Part shown: positions 52,030 through 53,980 of the stretch, in pieces
How positions within the stretch are numbered: position 1 is the stretch's first letter
Layout: the number at the start of each line of letters is the position of its first letter
Assembly (NCBI GenBank): GCA_010692425.1
Contig: JAAHHJ010000039.1
Span: 1 to 53,980 of the forward strand
Length of the DNA: 53,980 nucleotides
Origin: Symploca sp. SIO3C6
Lineage (GTDB): Bacteria > Cyanobacteriota > Cyanobacteriia > Cyanobacteriales > Coleofasciculaceae
Direction of reading: 5' to 3'
Translations under genes and position numbers: made by a program
The notes under the pieces: model-generated
Told to the model about the DNA's origin: nothing
Seen by the model: only the letters and a program-made list of their open reading frames with translations
Databases searched by the model: none

Positions 52030-53980
52030 TCAATTCTTCTCCAGTTGCTTTTGTTGATTGATGCTGGAATGAAAAGGCAAATTAGGGCAGGTTTTGCGGT
52101 GTTGGTTGAATTTATCGCCGAAATACTGTTTCCACTCCTGTGATGTTAGATTGCGATTAAGGCGACTACAGGCTTGCTCGATTAGATCCTGTGGAAATCG
52201 CAAGGATAGCTGGGCAGTATTATCGAAACTAGCACTAGCAATATACTTACCATCAGGTCTAAAGGCAACGTCATATACTTTGCCATCGTGCCGAATACGG
52301 GCTATTTCCTGCTGGTTATTGATATCCCAGACTCGGGCAGTATTGTCAGCACTAGCAGTAGCAAGGTATTGACTATCTGAATCAAAGACAATTTTATATA
52401 CGTCGGAGTCGTGGGGCAAACGAGCAATTTCTTCACCGGTGCGGGTATCCCAAACTCCGGCAGTTTTATCGAAACTGGCAGTAGCGAGGTACTTGCTATC
52501 AGGGCTGAAGGCAACTGCCTTCACAGAATCATCATGATTGATGCGGGTGATTTCTTTACCGGTGTGTATATCCCAGACTTTGGCACTCTTATTGGAAATG
52601 GCGGTAGCGAGGTACTTGCTATCAGGGCTGAAGGCAACTGCATATACTTTATTGTCATGTTGTAAGCGGGTGATTTGTTTTCCGCTTTGTGCATCCCAGA
52701 TTTTGGCAGTGTTATCGAAACTGGCAGTGGCTAAGTAGTTGCCATCGGGGCTGAAAGCAACCCCATGTACTTTATTGTCATGTTGTAAGCGAGTAATTTC
52801 TTCACCGGTGTGTATATCCCAGATTTTGGCAGTGTTATCGAAACTGGCGGTAGCGAGGTATTTGCTATCGGGGCTAAAAGCAACTGCATGTACTTTATCG
52901 TCGTGTTGTAAGCGAGTAATTTCTTTACCACTTTGTGCATCCCAGACTTTGGCAGTGTTATTGAAACTGGCAGTAGCGAGGTATTTGCTATCGGGGCTGA
53001 AAGCAACTGCATGTACTTTATCGTCGTGTTGTAAGCGAGTAATTTCTTCACCACTTTGTGCATCCCAGACTTTGGCAGTGTTATCGAAACTGGCGGTAGC
53101 GAGGTATTTGCTATCGGGGCTGAAAGCAACTGCATATACTTGCTGTTGATGTTGAAGACGTGTGGTTTGTTGGCTGGTTTGGGCATCCCATAACCTAGCT
53201 GTATGATCATAGCTAGCAGTAGCTAAGTATTTGCCATCTTTTGGGCTGAAGGCAACTGCATATACGGTTGAATCGTGGCGGAAGCGTGCAGTTTCTTTAC
53301 CGGTGCCAACATTCCAGACTCGGGCAGTTTTGTCATAACTACCAGTGGCGAGGTACTTATCATCTGGGCTGAAGGCAACTGCATAGACATTATGTTCATG
53401 TCTAATGTTGGTGATTTCTTTGCCACTATTGATTTCCCAGACTTTGGCAGTTTTATCGAAACTAGCAGTAGCAAGGTATTTGCCATCGCTACTAAATGCC
53501 AGAGCTTTGACGAAAGAGTTATGGGAAACAGAGGTGATTAATTTGCCGTTTTCTGCATTCCAGACTTTGGCAGTTTTGTCATCGCTAGCAGTAGCGAGAT
53601 ATTTGTTATTGGCGCTAAAAGCAACAGTAGTGACGGTATCTTTATGGGGGAGAGGGAAGACGGTGATAAGTTTACCACTGCTGATATTCCATAATCGGGC
53701 TCCATGCTTCTGGCTGCTAGTAGCAAGATAGTTGCCATCGATGCTCAAGGCAAAGGCTATAATTCTTGAGTTTTGAGGAAGGCTGACGATTTTTTTGCTG
53801 CTGCTAATATCCCACACCTGAGCAATATTGTCGGCACTAGCAGTAGCCAAGTATTTGTTATCTTTGCTCAAGGCTAAAGCGATTACGCTATCGTGATGGC
53901 GAAGACTAGTGATAGGTGTATTACTATTTATTTGCCAATCCCATAGCTGAGCAGTATTATCGGCACTAGCAGTAACCAGG
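52030..53980 (-). CDS. WD40 beta-propeller protein (N-terminus beyond window)
   Basis: The frame is open to the right edge and continues past it (LVTASADNTAQLWDW at the edge), so an ATG at 53871 is internal. At least fifteen WD40 units of about 41 residues are visible (VYAVAFSPDSKYLATASFDN, then TAKVWD), several nearly identical at DNA level, enough for two seven-bladed propellers. The protein ends with PQDLIEQACSRLNRNLTSQEWKQYFGD...HRKTCPNLPF, a C-terminal segment seen on many cyanobacterial WD40 proteins whose N-termini carry NTPase, TIR or protease domains. The N-terminal domain here is unseen, so its role as sensor or scaffold cannot be set. Confidence 0.88.
   Translation of the reverse strand, partial: LVTASADNTAQLWDWQINSNTPITSLRHHDSVIALALSKDNKYLATASADNIAQVWDISSSKKIVSLPQNSRIIAFALSIDGNYLATSSQKHGARLWNISSGKLITVFPLPHKDTVTTVAFSANNKYLATASDDKTAKVWNAENGKLITSVSHNSFVKALAFSSDGKYLATASFDKTAKVWEINSGKEITNIRHEHNVYAVAFSPDDKYLATGSYDKTARVWNVGTGKETARFRHDSTVYAVAFSPKDGKYLATASYDHTARLWDAQTSQQTTRLQHQQQVYAVAFSPDSKYLATASFDNTAKVWDAQSGEEITRLQHDDKVHAVAFSPDSKYLATASFNNTAKVWDAQSGKEITRLQHDDKVHAVAFSPDSKYLATASFDNTAKIWDIHTGEEITRLQHDNKVHGVAFSPDGNYLATASFDNTAKIWDAQSGKQITRLQHDNKVYAVAFSPDSKYLATAISNKSAKVWDIHTGKEITRINHDDSVKAVAFSPDSKYLATASFDKTAGVWDTRTGEEIARLPHDSDVYKIVFDSDSQYLATASADNTARVWDINNQQEIARIRHDGKVYDVAFRPDGKYIASASFDNTAQLSLRFPQDLIEQACSRLNRNLTSQEWKQYFGDKFNQHRKTCPNLPFHSSINQQKQLEKN

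Noticed and set aside
52739-53149. Plus-strand repetitive frame
   Set aside because: It is the antisense reading of the WD40 repeats.

Overview
The window looks like a chromosomal segment of a filamentous (hormogonium-forming type) cyanobacterium. The evidence is a tocopherol cyclase, the myxol-glycoside carotenoid pair cruF-cruG, an SLH/OprB iron-uptake porin, an HpsE-type hormogonium polysaccharide glycosyltransferase, a protein with the Mo-nitrogenase C-terminal domain, a CYP120-like P450, scattered GCGATCGC-type octamers and many short tandem heptamer/octamer repeats. Housekeeping genes include obg, groS, comF, ruvX/yqgF, rnhA and dnaX.

Layout. 1-180: the 3' end of an IS630-like transposase, its terminal repeat and an octamer array. 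0.2-3.6 kb: a large dCache-HAMP-GAF-GAF chemoreceptor. 3.6-7.6 kb: a gene-poor stretch, an excisionase-like HTH protein beside a structured dispersed repeat, an RTX protein and hpsE. 7.6-12.2 kb: a dynamin-like GTPase, a second GTPase and a tail-anchored protein (GTPase trio), then two small hypothetical genes. 12.7-17.8 kb: a three-gene CHAT-protease cassette bracketed by two 107-bp MITE copies in inverted orientation. 18-23 kb: groS, obg, a TerB/nitrogenase-C protein, comF and tocopherol cyclase. 23.2-24.1 kb: tRNA-Arg(CCT) split by a group I intron that encodes a LAGLIDADG protein. 24.3-28.4 kb: a DUF218 protein, a GT2, a pair of tandemly duplicated terminator-ended elements that may be small RNAs, and a ferrochelatase-like protein with a polyhistidine tail. 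28.5-34.4 kb: dndE, a CYP120-like P450, a phosphorothioation-associated methyltransferase and a 40-residue-repeat membrane protein. 34.5-38 kb: DUF2062, Nudix, ruvX and GNAT genes separated by heptamer arrays. 38.3-47.6 kb: cruF-cruG, rnhA, dnaX, IS605-like relics, a processive GT2 and a desaturase-SDR fusion. 47.9-54 kb: a porin, a small secreted protein, an Asp/Asn-rich repeat protein and a WD40 protein cut by the window edge.

Main idea. The most notable object is the CHAT cassette (12708-17827). It holds a TPR-CHAT protease with an apparent His769/Cys835 dyad, a small helical protein, and a coiled-coil protein with C-terminal membrane segments. All three lie between two inverted copies of one MITE (3 mismatches in 107 bp). 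One terminus of that MITE matches the terminal sequence next to the transposase fragment at the left edge, and a third copy lies at 22979-23087. With the GTPase trio just upstream, 7.6-17.7 kb reads as a candidate conflict/defence island whose CHAT part may move as a MITE-bounded unit. Function and mobility are inferences; the repeats and the domains are visible in the sequence.
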